Source of the DNA: Paralithodes platypus | Taxonomy: Eukaryota; Arthropoda; Malacostraca; Decapoda; Lithodidae | Assembly (NCBI GenBank): GCA_032716605.1 | Contig: CM064538.1 | Location: 22,008,411 to 22,072,410 of the forward strand | DNA length: 64,000 bases | Direction of reading: 5' to 3' | Shown here: piece by piece, positions 21,660 through 32,562 of the stretch | Numbering within the stretch: the stretch's first letter is position 1 | Layout of the letters: each line of letters starts with the position of its first letter | The notes under the pieces: generated by a model | Told to the model about the DNA's origin: nothing | Databases searched by the model: none | What the model saw: only the letters and a program-made list of their open reading frames with translations | Position numbers and translations under genes: made by a program

Positions 21660-21672
21660 TAAAGGGGGAGGG
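21660..21672 (+). promoter_or_regulatory. Polypurine tract
   Basis: AAAGGGGGAGGG immediately before the TGTCACCGC start of the 3' LTR. It is the expected primer for plus-strand DNA synthesis. Confidence 0.85.
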
Positions 21673-22592
21673 TGTCACCGCATGGTAGCAGAAGTAGCAG
21701 AGAGGAGAGAGAGAGGGAGGCGACCCACCTTAATCTACCCCGATAGCTGCGGTGTCGAGTAACGCAAAACAACGAGCCTGGGAACCTCCACCCACGTACA
21801 CACGTGGACCATAGGCCTGGGAAGATCTATGCTTCCCACGACAGGAGACCTCTATCAGACATTTTGTGTGACTCTGTTATAAGTCTAGTGTGACTCCATT
21901 TCCTTGCCGAAAGTTAGGGCTTAGGGAAGAGATGTGTGTAGGGAGGGAAGAGTCGAGAGTTAGTACCTGTTGGAGCGCTCGAAGAGGCAGAGGTGTGGAG
22001 GAAGTGCTCCCCTTCACGCTGGTCTGGGTGTACCCCTGGACATGTGTGACGTGTTGTCTGCAGGCTTGTGTGTTAAGACAAGTAAGTAGTGTACTGTTTT
22101 GTCCTTTGAAGGGGAGACGAAACAGCAGTGGTGCATCATTGTGTGTGTGTAACGAGCCCTAGTGTTGTGAGGAGCTCTGAGTTTTATTGTGTGTTGTGTA
22201 TTGTGTAACGAACACTGATTAGTGTTCTTGAGTGTACACGTCCGAGCGTGTTATCTGGTGATATAATATGGTATCATATATCGGTCTGTAATTGAGTGTG
22301 ATTCAGTTTACTGTTCTGTGAGCTAAGTTTTGATTAACCGTTGTCTTCAAATGTTCTTTTTGTGTAGTGTTCATTCCTTGTAACGAGTGCATTTACTCGA
22401 AGCCTTCACTCTGCGCTTAGCCAACTATTATTCTTTGCCTTGATTGACTGAATTATCATGCTTATCAACCTGTTCGTTTTCCCTAGTTATCCTAAGAAGT
22501 GCGCATGGGGGTAATTAGAAACGTCACCCTGTGCTGACGTATTTGAGGTGTTTCCATCACTAAAATATTAATTTTACCATAAATCGCATTAA

Positions 22593-23072
22593 CCCATAAA
22601 TGTCGGGGCGCAACATAAGTCGAGTATAATAAATCTGGACTATCTGGCGGCGCTCGACATAAGTCGTGTGGCAATTTCAGCACGTAATGTTGCTGAGAGA
22701 GAGAGACAAGTGGTGGCAGGAGAGTAGCGAGCGTATGACTGCTCCAGACCACCGCGGCGAACCTACTGACACGAATCCCACCTCCTCCCTCCCTCTCTCA
22801 CTCGCTATATACGGAATTGTATGGGAAAAGTGCCGAATTACAGGCTTTTTGCACTCGCGTTGCACGGTTGTTGCAAGAAAACTAGTCATCATAAAAGGAT
22901 CGTTATGGTGTCATTGGAAAGCTCTGTTCATGCCCTTTCAGGGATAGATACTTGTTTTACGCTCTGGGTCTTATTTAGGCATGACAATGATCACATAAAC
23001 AGCCCTATTTTGGCTAAAAACACCCCGCTGGGCGGTACATATAAATAAACCGCCTAGGCTGCTCGTAAGGTG
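22593..23072 (-). mobile_element. TTAA-flanked MITE, family 1, nested
   Basis: 480 bp between TTAA at 22589-22592 and 23073-23076. The empty site is visible in the family 2 copies at about 6284 and 20945. Confidence 0.92.
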
Positions 23073-23524
23073 TTAATACTTATCCATACGCGCCTATTAT
23101 GGGTTGATTATAAAGGTATTAACCTGAAACAACAATAAAATGAGTGAAAACAGCGTTTGGATGGTCAAAATCGGAGATATAGGCCGCGAGTTATAGAATG
23201 TGTGGGTGAGGCAACCTGCTTTCCCGCCAATTTCCCCCAAGGCCACTGAGACACAGTCGATTGATACTCTCTCTCTCTCTCTTGCACTCGCTTTCTATCA
23301 GTGATGACAACGCCCTGCTTGCAACTCGCTAATGTTAGCACGAAAATATACCTCAAAATAAGGGAATAACAGGGAAAATAGGTGATAACTGAGGGAGGGG
23401 AGGAAAGTGGGGAAGGAGGGGAGGTAGAGGACTGAGATTTTGCATGGCCCAGGGGCCAAACATTTTTTTTTTTTTTTTTTTTTTTCGATGTTTTAAGTTG
23501 ATTTTTTTTTTCTCTGACTCTTAA

Positions 23525-23961
23525 CCCGTGGAGCCCCGGCTAGTTTTGTAATGTTTGCGCACCAGAACCCGGCCGGTTTTCAAAAAATGGTTTTATTCCA
23601 GAAACAATAGCGAATGGGTTAGGAATGAAGGAAAAACCACGAAAAACCGCTCAAAAAGCTTAAAAAATGGTCCTACAGAGCCCCCGAAAATGGATTTTAC
23701 AAGAGTAAAAAATTGAAGGCAATTATCCCAAAAAAACAGGTTATTGCGGCTCGCGCGCACGCACGTGGACTTTGAGAGTTTTCAACCATCGGCACGGTTG
23801 CGTGGGATACGTACACAGTTCCCATACAAATCTGAGCCCTCTTGAGTGGCTACACCTGAGGTTACGGTCGGCGCAATTAGGGTGACGCGCCAGGCGCGTC
23901 TCTGGGGCTGTGCGTTACATACATCGCCGACGCGTCAGGCGCGTCGCTGGGGCTATACGGG
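23525..23961. mobile_element. TTAA-flanked MITE, family 3, nested
   Basis: 437 bp between TTAA at 23521-23524 and 23962-23965. The empty site is at 20500-20503. Terminal inverted repeats are CCCGTGGAGCCCCGGC and CCCGTATAGCCCCAGCG. A diverged relative is at 38923-39344. Confidence 0.92.
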
Positions 23962-24187
23962 TTAAGAGTCTTCCCGCAGTCCGCCGGGGGAACCCTTAAG
24001 AGTCTCCCTGCAGTTCCCGGGTTAATAGTAATTATAATTAATACGAAAATTAAAAGTTAAATATCATCCTTCTTCATTATTCGTGATTATATTTGACATT
24101 AACCCTTTTGGCCTTCTGATCGCAACAGCATGCTATCGTTGCCCTTGCTTGAATTTTAATCTCTTGGGTTCAGCATTGTAGGGCCGT

Positions 24188-24299
<112 letters not shown>

Positions 24300-24300
<1 letters not shown>

Positions 24301-24780
24301 ATACTGTATATACACCATACACAATTACATCATATAAACACATACAGTACATACGTGTACTTAAAAACACACACACACACAAGGAGATGGATAGATATTG
24401 ACATTGAAAATTATAAGAACAGTTACAATCCCTCCCCCCCCCCCCCCCTCCAAACACACACACACACACACAGATGGATAGATGTTGATATTGAAAGGAT
24501 AGAAACAGTGACACTTCCCCCCCCCAAAAAAAAAAAAAAAAAAAAACACTCACACAATGGTAAACAAAGGAAGCAGGAAGAGATAACCCCAGATAACAGA
24601 CACACACACACACACACTTAAGTGCTTCTCATGTCTCACTCCCTAGACTGGAACAAAACCTCACGGGCCTCACCATGTTCAGCAGTAGAGTGTAAAGGCT
24701 ATCGGCCTATGCCCGAGAGGGAGTAGTTGGAATATAGAAAAAAAAAAAAAAAAAAAAAAAAAAACACACACACACACGGA
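24300..24780. repeat. Low-complexity cluster: CA, C and A tracts
   Basis: Alternating (CA)n at about 24367, 24451, 24600 and 24767, C runs at 24432 and 24518, and A runs at 24526 and 24739, with two diverged copies of an AGATGGATAGATRTTGA segment. No gene. Confidence 0.85.
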
Positions 24781-25353
24781 AGTACCGATAAAGGGTATTG
24801 TGTACACATCCCTGGTCATTTGGTTCCAGCCACAGACCTAACGACAATTAAGCTACAATATTTTCCCTTTTATTCTCCAATTGTAGCATTTTCTTGGGTT
24901 TTAATTTAGTGACTTGCCCTAATTTCCAATGTCCGTGACTTTGCGCCAGGTGCCTGATCATTAGTTTCCCAATGTTTCGTATGTTTCAGTAGATTTAAAG
25001 AGAAATTTATGATGAAAGCCGGTGAGTTAACCAGGCGGGTTGAACAAACAATATGGCGACCGAGTGAAACTTGGGAAGCAGGCTGGTTGTCCCTTGGGGC
25101 AATTATCGTCTGAATAATACATTAATTATAATAAATACCTGATAATTGCAGGCTTATGGTTAAAGAAAGTCGTAATATTTAAGTGTTTTTGTATTTAATT
25201 TGGTCTGCGCACAGACCTTGGTCTTTAACACTGCGCCCCAAACAAGATGATAGACATAGCCCTATGATATTTTTGTCACACTTAGAATACTATAATATTG
25301 CATAACAGGGAATATTCATTGTTTTATTCACAAGTTATTTAGGAATATTCACG
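24781..25353. other. Intergenic, no gene seen
   Basis: AT-rich sequence up to the left end of DIRS B. No shared repeat or long open frame was noticed. Confidence 0.5.
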
Positions 25354-25707
25354 AAATTATAGGTTTGACTCCTGTAAGGAGATAAAGAAAACCTAATATT
25401 TAGTAGTGGCCCCGTAATCATTGATGAACATGCCTATTACATAAGTCATCCTCTTCAAACACTAATCCGCCGTAGTTTGAATCTACCGCGCAGAGCATTT
25501 AAAATCTGAGGAGCCTTCATCATGAGCGCACGCGACCTCACTCATGGCTTCAGTCATTATGAATTGGGTTCTCACTACGAAAAAACTTCGTAAAAAATAA
25601 AAGCAAAAAGAAAATAAGAATAACTATCCAATAAGCTTTCCATCATATCGTGGATGTAATTGTGTGGATCTTTGACCAGACGCTGATTCAGGCGTCATTC
25701 TTCCTTC
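25354..25707 (-). repeat. DIRS copy B inverted terminal repeat (element 3' end)
   Basis: Inverse of 33755-34062: for instance CGCTGATTCAGGCGTCATTC near 25681 against GAATGACGCCTGAATCAGCG at 33762-33781. It includes the TACGAAAAAACTTCGTA palindrome near 25576. The outermost part is complementary to the internal region 25781-25860. Confidence 0.9.
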
Positions 25708-25780
25708 ACTGACATATCAAGTAAACCAAAATCCTTAATACATCAACGAATGGGAAGGGGATGGTCGGGAGGGCTCCAGT

Positions 25781-25890
25781 CGTCAATGATTACGGGGCCA
25801 CTACTAAATATTAGGTTTTCTTTATCTCCTTACAGGAGTCAAACCTATAATTTATTAGTGGCCCCTCCATCATTGACGAACATGCCTGAT
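25781..25890 (-). repeat. DIRS copy B internal complementary region
   Basis: GTCAATGATTACGGGGCCAC through AAACCTATAATTTATTAGTG to CATCATTGACGAACATGCC. The first part is inverse to the element's left terminus (25354-25440). The second corresponds to the inner part of the other terminus, where it is degraded. ACCTATAATTTATTAG would be the joined-end sequence of a circle. Confidence 0.85.
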
Positions 25891-26456
25891 TTCTAAGACT
25901 GGAGGGGGACATTCGTAATCATATCATAACTCTAGAAAAGCAGATAATCAAACAACCACATAGTATTCTTACTTTGAAAATATATTTAAACATGGCGCAG
26001 CCCATATATATACAAAAAAGGGGGTTCAAGCAGGTGCGTGCTTCAAAGAAGCCTGCTTGACAAAAAAGGGTAACTCTGGAGATTCTGTGAACAGATCTGT
26101 AGTTACAAAGGCACCCCACTCAACGAGTGGTGACAAAAATAACAAGTTATAAGTTTACATGTGCACATAATAAACCCCATAATATTCGTGGAAATGTTTT
26201 ACAAACTATATCCACTGTTTAAACTAAATTACTTTCACAGCTAAAACTACTATAACAACACTGTTGTTTGTACTAACATTGTACTAGCACAATTTCTCGC
26301 CCTGAATAGAACAGAGAAATTTTCATATCACATTATCCATAATTTGTATCACAGCTCTTACATTCCGGCGGGGTCTAGGGTGTCCTATGTTACACTGACT
26401 GCACCCCCCCCCCCCCTTTTCCCCTTGAAAGTAAACAAAAGTGACTGAAGGGCCAC
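25891..26456 (-). other. DIRS copy B 3' untranslated region
   Basis: No gene. On the minus strand a poly-G tract (C run on plus at about 26404-26418) is followed by ACCCTAGACCCCGCCGG and AGAGCTGTGATAC, as in A and C. The rest is AT-rich. Confidence 0.7.
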
Positions 26457-27410
26457 CTAGACCCTCTGCCTTAAAGCTATACATGGTAAGGAAGGTTTGT
26501 CTAGAGCAACTGACAAGTATCTAGTCAAAAACGTATGATTAGACGCCCACAACTGTGTGGACGAAATCTCTAATGAAAAGTTCTTCAAGAAACGTAAAGA
26601 GGCTGCCCATTTGCGTAAATCGTGGGCCCTACCCACAACACCGGGATTACTCTCTTTAATGACTTCGACCAGAAGAGAAGCTAACCTCCGTTTCAGTAAG
26701 CGTTTTCCCGTACTCGCTACCCATAAAGCACCTTAGGGGTTTAGAGGAGCTACTCTCAAATATTTGGTTAGAGCTTGCACTGGACATAGATTATGGTGCA
26801 CCTTTCCCCTTTTTAACGCCGGCACAGTGAACTCAGAAAACATGTGTGCACTGTGCTCATTCTTGGCTACAAATCCCGGGGAAGGTGCAATGTGAATACA
26901 TTCATTAAGTCTACCAAACCTAAGGCAATTAGGTGTGTTGCTCATCGCCGCCAGCTCAGACACTGTTCCCAGTGGCCAAAGCCAAAAGGAATACCGCCTT
27001 TTTTAAGAGTAATGCAAAATCTGCAGTATTTTGGTACAGACGAGAGTGAAGTAAAGACAATGCCTTGTCCAGAGACCAAGTAGGCATGAGCTGACGGGGA
27101 GGTGGGCGGAGTTTAAAACATGCTCTCATAAAACCTGTTTCCTCCGCCACCGGTATGGAGAGACCTGTAAGGTCTAAAAAGGGCACTCTAATCGCAGTTA
27201 AGTGATTTTTTAATGTTACCACAGATAAACGTTTCTGCTCAAACAGATAATTCAAATAATTAAATACTAACGCCACTGAGGGCACAGTCTGTTCTGTTCT
27301 AATGATCCAAGAAGTAAAGGCTTGCCAATGTGATTGATACTGTCATTTCGTAGACTGAGTATATTAATTGATTAATTTATTGGTCACATCTCTACCATAT
27401 GGTGCTAGCC
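26457..27410 (-). pseudogene. DIRS copy B tyrosine recombinase, frameshifted
   Basis: Minus-strand reading gives QYQSHWQAF, YLFEQKRLSVVTLKNHLTAI, GFMRACFKLRPPPRQLMPTW and LALATGNSV followed by a stop. The next frame resumes SELAAMSNTPNCLRFGRLN to VHHNLCPVQALTKYLRVA (26733-26963). Further down HDLRKWAASLRFLKN gives the HxxR motif and HTFLTRYLSVALDKP the nucleophile Tyr. The break is a 2-base loss at the GNRVSEL block, which removes the presumed first catalytic Arg. The gene ends LRQRV and TAG at 26457-26459 (plus-strand CTA). Confidence 0.88.
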
Positions 27411-27431
27411 ACTTGGCCTCCTGAATGTCCA

Positions 27432-29309
27432 TTATGCAAAAGTCAGCGAGGTCGCTAGGTTGCCAATCGTGTCTAAGTGGAAATACTCGACCGGGAGCGA
27501 CACCGGGTGCGAGCACCACGTCTTCAATTGCTGGTACCATAACTGCGCCGGCCACAGGGGCGCGATTAGCGAGACTAAGCCTCGATAATCTCGTAGTTTG
27601 TTCACTTCGTGGCACATTAGTGACGCATCTGGCGGCGGAAACAGATAGATGGAGCTCCATCTGTTCCAGTCTGTCACTAGGGCGTCTGGCCCCCCTGCCG
27701 GCGTTTTCGTCCGGCGGGTGAGGTATAGAGGGAGTTTGTGAGTCCCCTCGGACGCAAACAGATCCACTTGTGGATGGTAGGGCTCTGCAATCATTAGGTT
27801 GAAAATGGGTTGCTTGAGCTCCCATTCTACTGTCGTGCTCTGTCTCCGGGACAGAGCGTCTGCCCAGACGTTTGCTACGCCTGGGAGATAAGATGTGTGA
27901 AGATAAATGTCTAGCCTGTTGGCTAGAGTAAAAATCTCTTCTGACAAGTTTAGCAACTTCCTTGATCTCGTTGACCCTTGTTTCTGAATACAGTGAACTG
28001 CATTCAGATTGTCCATACTGAAGGCCACCGACTTGCCCCGTAAAGTAGAGCCGTGAGCCTGAAGGAAATACAAGGGGACTAGTAATTCTTTGACATTGAT
28101 GTGGGAGATTTCTAAGTGGGACCAAAGCCCCTGACCCTGGTGCCCCTGGTTTGACTGAAATCCCCAACCTATCGTGCCTGACGCATCCGTGTCTACCCAT
28201 ACCGTTGGCGGAGGAGAGGTCCATGAAATTACTGAGTGCAGCGTTTCCCTCTTCGCCCAGACCGCTAGTAAGGTGTGGATTAATTTTGGGATGGGCCATA
28301 ATTTTCCCGCCGGTAAGAGTGGGAAATATTTGTTGCCTTCCAATATTAACCGTTTGACTTTCAACCGGCCCAACATTACAGTTAGTTGAATCCTGTTGAG
28401 AGAGCCGACCAGAGACTCCCAGATCCTCCGTGTCGTAGTCAGACTGTGAAGAAACATGAACAGTTTCCTGCGAAACCTGTTGCGACTGTCCACACTCTGA
28501 CTCAGAGTGAGAGCAGGTGTGTCCCAAACCAGCCCTATCCACTGAATTACTCGTGAGGGGACAAGGTTTGACTTTACCAGATTTACCTTGAACCCTAGAG
28601 CTTTGACATGAGTTAAAATTATGTTGACATGTTTGATGCATAATTGCTCTGTCTCTGCCACCACCAGCCAGTCGTTTAGGTACCACAGAACTCTGATTCC
28701 TTGCTTTAACAACGGCATCAGGGCTTGCCGGACTAATTTCGTGAATAGTCGAGGTGCCAGGTTCAAACCGAATGGCATCCTCTGAAAAACAAAATTTTGG
28801 TGCCTGATCCGTAAGGCCAGAAACCTTTGAAATCTTTTGTTGACCGATACGTGCCAATAAGCGTCTGTCAGGTCTAGGGAACACATCCAACCTCCCGGCG
28901 GAAGTGTTAGCCTGATTTGGTGTACTGTTACCATTCGGAATGACTCGTTGTGAATGTGAAGGTTCAGATAAGACAGGTCGATGACCGGTCTCATCTGAAC
29001 ACTGTCCCTTTTGGGAACCAAAAAGAGCTTGGACGTGAATACAGGGTAATTTGGGGGGACCGGGATGATGACATTCTTGGCAATCATTTCCTGGACCAGT
29101 GACTCCACCTCTAAAGAAACAAAATTCGCCGTTGTCGGCTGACATAAGCGAGGTCGCCGGAGCCACTGCCAAGTGATGCCCTTGCGTGCCACCATCCGTG
29201 CCCAAGTGTTTACCGGCCATGCTTTGTGACACGTTCGGAACGACCCTGTTAGCAGACAAGGGTTCGCCGGCTGTACTACCCTCGGATCCGCCGGCCTTAC
29301 GACTGGCAC
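27432..29309 (-). CDS. DIRS copy B reverse transcriptase/RNase H, full-length frame
   Basis: An unbroken 625-codon frame. RT motifs in order: KLFLVPKRDSVQMRPVIDLS, GGWMCSLDLTDAYWHV (motif A), MPFGLNLAPRLFTKLV (motif B), LWYLNDWLVVAE (motif C). Copies A and C have YLDD in motif C; here the first Asp is Asn, which should cripple polymerisation. RNase H has VWVDTDASGTIGWGF, INVKELLVPLYFL, MDNLNAVHCI and VWADALSRRQ. A C-terminal VDLFASEGTHKLPLY region is shared by the family. It starts just after gag and overlaps the recombinase region. The start codon is the first ATG of the frame and may not be the native one. Confidence 0.9.
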   Translation of the reverse strand: MPVVRPADPRVVQPANPCLLTGSFRTCHKAWPVNTWARMVARKGITWQWLRRPRLCQPTTANFVSLEVESLVQEMIAKNVIIPVPPNYPVFTSKLFLVPKRDSVQMRPVIDLSYLNLHIHNESFRMVTVHQIRLTLPPGGWMCSLDLTDAYWHVSVNKRFQRFLALRIRHQNFVFQRMPFGLNLAPRLFTKLVRQALMPLLKQGIRVLWYLNDWLVVAETEQLCIKHVNIILTHVKALGFKVNLVKSNLVPSRVIQWIGLVWDTPALTLSQSVDSRNRFRRKLFMFLHSLTTTRRIWESLVGSLNRIQLTVMLGRLKVKRLILEGNKYFPLLPAGKLWPIPKLIHTLLAVWAKRETLHSVISWTSPPPTVWVDTDASGTIGWGFQSNQGHQGQGLWSHLEISHINVKELLVPLYFLQAHGSTLRGKSVAFSMDNLNAVHCIQKQGSTRSRKLLNLSEEIFTLANRLDIYLHTSYLPGVANVWADALSRRQSTTVEWELKQPIFNLMIAEPYHPQVDLFASEGTHKLPLYLTRRTKTPAGGPDALVTDWNRWSSIYLFPPPDASLMCHEVNKLRDYRGLVSLIAPLWPAQLWYQQLKTWCSHPVSLPVEYFHLDTIGNLATSLTFA

Positions 29310-29335
29310 CGGGAGTGAGAGAGACCTTAGTTTTT

Positions 29336-31951
29336 TTATGGTGGTGGAGTTGGCGGTGGTGGACGCTTCGCCGGCTGGCTGGCGTTGGCAGAAGACGGGC
29401 CCTGACCTGGCTTATTATAGCCGCGTCCTTTCTGACCTGAAAACCTACCCTGTCTATGCCTGAACTGACCTTGAGTGGAGGAGGACTTAGGTGGAAGAAA
29501 GGGCTTAGATCCCCCCGGCTGAGCTTTACCGACTGGCCTGGGTTTGGGGAAGTTAAAGGCAGGTTTCTTAGAAGGGGTCGGACTGTGTTTAACGGCCTGA
29601 GCCATATTAAAAACCGTTCGCCACACTTCAGGGGACATTAAAGAGGGAGTGAGCACTGGTGACATGACCACCTGATTTGCAATGCGATCAGGCAGTTTTC
29701 GGACTAAGGACATTCTGAGATCGTGTATCGCTCGTACCGCCTCAAGCAAGGCAGTGCGTATGTCACCTAATGATTGGATTGACGACTGAAGAAGCAGTCG
29801 CCGGGAAAATTCAACCGAACGTCTGGCATCCGCGTCTGCGATTGCCTGAGTGGACCGGAGCAAAGACTTAGCTACCTGTTGAGACACTATGTATTGAGAG
29901 AACAGGCGAAAAGCTTTCCCCCGTAGCCTAAATTCACGGTCTAGGTGAGTTGGGGTAGGGGTAGTGAAAGGGTCTTTTAGCTCACAAAGATTAATTTTAG
30001 GGGCAGCTAAGAAAGCAAACAAAGCTGAAGGGACTCCGCCGGCAGAACAAACTGGCATGGAGAACTAAGAATGAGTATCTGGAGGGATCTGGTGGGAAGT
30101 TTTGGAAGTAAATGTGGTCGCAAAGTTTTGAGCCTCTGTCTCCCATTCCAACCAAGGTCCTGGACCCAACTGTACCACCTTCAAGACTGGATTAGCTGCC
30201 GCGTCTGTGACGGTTTGCAAATCGAGTTCTGGAGTGAGAGCTGACAGTGTCTTAATGTCATTAAACCCATCATGCTTAGACCAGTCAGAAAACAATCTTG
30301 AAGCTGAGGCAGGGGGTAAAGCAGGCTTAGCAGTATAAACAAAATAGTCCTGGTGATAATAACTAGGTATAGCCTTGATGTTGACATCTAGCACATTCCC
30401 CAAAGTATACAAGGCCCTTAATTTCTTAGATTTATTGCCCTGGATGACCCACTCACGCGGCACTGGGAGCTCCCCTGACAAGGTAGGTTGGGCTAGCTCT
30501 GGTTTAGTGGGGGTCAAAAGGACCCATGACTCGTCTGGTCCGTAAAGCAAGGGCATAGCTACCTTTTTGAGAGGCGCTCTGTCTAGAGGGGGCGGATTGA
30601 CATCCGTTATAACCCTTACATTCGAAGTGGTCAATGCCGCCGTAGCAGGCCTAGTAACCACCGATGGTGACATAGAGGGGGGGTGAGGGATCTGAGTCAA
30701 AGCAATAGAAGTCAACAGAGGCCGTACCGTAGAGCTTGTCGTGGGAGCTCCCAAGTCCACTGTGGGAGTTTCCTGCTGTTGGCCAACAAATTTAGATAAA
30801 GCATTAACAAGTAGCCCATCAATTTCCTGTGCAGTGACAAATTGATTTGATGATGTACTCACTGGTGAATCATTAAGATCTTGTGCGGCATCGAAGCCTG
30901 AACCTGACTCTTGCCCTTCCATATCCGATATCATCGAAACCTCGTCTTTGTCATCCTGTTCCTCCTGAGAAGATCCCGCCGAAGCTGGGGTACCATCTTG
31001 TTGCCAAGATAAGTTAGGAATAGAGGAAGGGATCGCCGCATCCCGGTGGACGTCAGCCACTGTGTGAATAGTTTGAGCCGGAAGTGGGTGGTCAGGCCCC
31101 GGACGAGAATATCGCCAAACACCTAGGCCTTGGCCTATACTCCCGTGGGAGTCTGAAACACTCTCAACCACTGAGCCCTCTGAACTCTCCAACTCCAGGG
31201 TTAAAATGTTAATGGGTAAATCATCTTTAGGTACAGGTACTACACTGGACCCTTGAGACCGAACACAAACTCTGTCTGGGGTAGAGGTATGACGAGAAGC
31301 ACTAGAAACTGGTGAGTGTCGGTAGGCCTTTCTATCATGGGAATCCTTTTTTGAAGATTTATGGCTGCGGTGTGACCGTGAACTACTCTTTGATTTGGAG
31401 GATTTATCGCCGTGACCCCTGGTGGAACTTTCTGTCTTACTCCTCATACTCGATGGTGAAGAGGCAAGACTGGGTGGCTGGTGTCTAAGGGGTGACCTAG
31501 ACCTAGATCTCGCCCGAGACGAGGAGACTGCCGCCGGGGGTGTAGGCTCACGGTGACGTTTCGAAGTAGCAGGGGCAGGAGATGACACAGAACCCTGTCC
31601 AGTCTCCGCCGGCTTATGACTAGTTACTCGAGAGGAACGTTTATTAGGGGCAGGGTGCTCAAGAAAAAGCCTATCCCAAAGAGGGACGTTGTCACATTGA
31701 AGTGACTTATGAGCCACAATCGTAGTATACGCTGACATTTGTTGCCGAACTTCTCGTAAGGCGACCGCTGCGGTCTTATCATTATCTTGGAGGACTTTGA
31801 CACTTAGTTGGGAGCAAAAGGAACAGTTGCGCATCACCCACAGACCTCTTGAACGGTCTAGACATTTAACACACCTGATACAAAGAGTGTGCGCAAAAAG
31901 AGGGACACCGGCACAGGTTGGATTAATGCATAAAGAAAAAAACTGGGGCAA
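29336..31951 (-). pseudogene. DIRS copy B gag-like gene, one nonsense codon
   Basis: The frame runs 628 codons from 31951 to a TAG at 30065-30067 and continues in the same frame to 29336, about 870 codons in all. The N-terminus is Cys-rich (LCINPTC, CIRCVKCLDRS, CSFCSQL). A Ser/Arg-rich central region (31360-31600; RARSRSRSPLRH, HKSSKKDSHDRK) resembles RNA-binding tails. The C-terminal region (FSDWSKHDGFNDIKTLSALT, FLAAPKINLCELKDPF, SRRLLLQSSIQSLGDIRT) is the part conserved in A and C. It ends with Gly/Arg- and Pro-rich sequence. At the nonsense position copy A has Trp. It is the best template for the gag architecture of the group. Confidence 0.88.
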
Positions 31952-32382
31952 AGGTAGCCATGACAGAGACTGGTGGGAAACTTACTGCAGGGTCTGTATT
32001 GGTCCGCCGGGGCCCAGCCCTGGAAAAAAGGAAAATTTCCAGGAATTAATGCTCATAAGGTTAACCCAAAATTATCGCATATAAGTGTTCATAACCCGCC
32101 GGATAACGAGACGTAATCTCACAATGATTACAGCTCGTTACACGGCGGGGTTCTATAAAGATATCCGAATATCTAGACATGTCTTTAAGAAAGTTTTTAA
32201 GAATACCCTCTGACATAATATAAAAGACCAGTATGGCGTTTATAAAGTCGTTCTGGCGGTGACTGTTACAAGATTCAATTTTGAAAACAACCCCCCACAA
32301 AGACGCCGGCCCCTGAATTATCTAGCAGATTAACACGGGGCAGGCTGATACGAGACCTGACTTCTAATGAATTGTCACATAG

Positions 32383-32407
32383 ATCGCCGTATGGTGAAGG
32401 CGGCGAT
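32383..32407. other. Hairpin in DIRS B leader, unit 1
   Basis: ATCGCCG at 32383-32389 pairs with CGGCGAT at 32401-32407, an 11-base loop. Followed by ACATAG. Confidence 0.7.
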
Positions 32408-32536
32408 ACATAGCCGTATCTCTCAATTAATTGGGTAACTAGCTTGAATTGTAAATTCCGTATTTCCCCCTCCCAGGAGCACCCGCCGGGTGTGGCCAAC
32501 TTATGAAAAAATACGTTGACCCTAATTGAGCCTTCG

Positions 32537-32562
32537 ATCGCCGTAAGAGTGAGGGCGGCGAT
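32537..32562. other. Hairpin in DIRS B leader, unit 2
   Basis: ATCGCCG at 32537-32543 pairs with CGGCGAT at 32556-32562, a 12-base loop. Followed by ACATA. Same stem as the hairpin 154 bp earlier while the loop differs. Confidence 0.7.

Larger units (their letters stand above)
22491..24021 (-). mobile_element. TTAA-flanked MITE, family 2, host of two further MITEs
   Basis: The target duplication reads TTAT at 22487-22490 (one base changed from TTAA) and TTAA at 24022-24025. The 5' LTR has the empty site at 17777-17780. Without its insertions, it is the inverse of the copy at 20444-21047. Confidence 0.9.

Noticed and set aside
27364..29259. 631-codon frame overlapping the DIRS B RT frame
   Set aside because: It is a +1-phase shadow of the RT gene; the other frame carries all RT and RNase H motifs.
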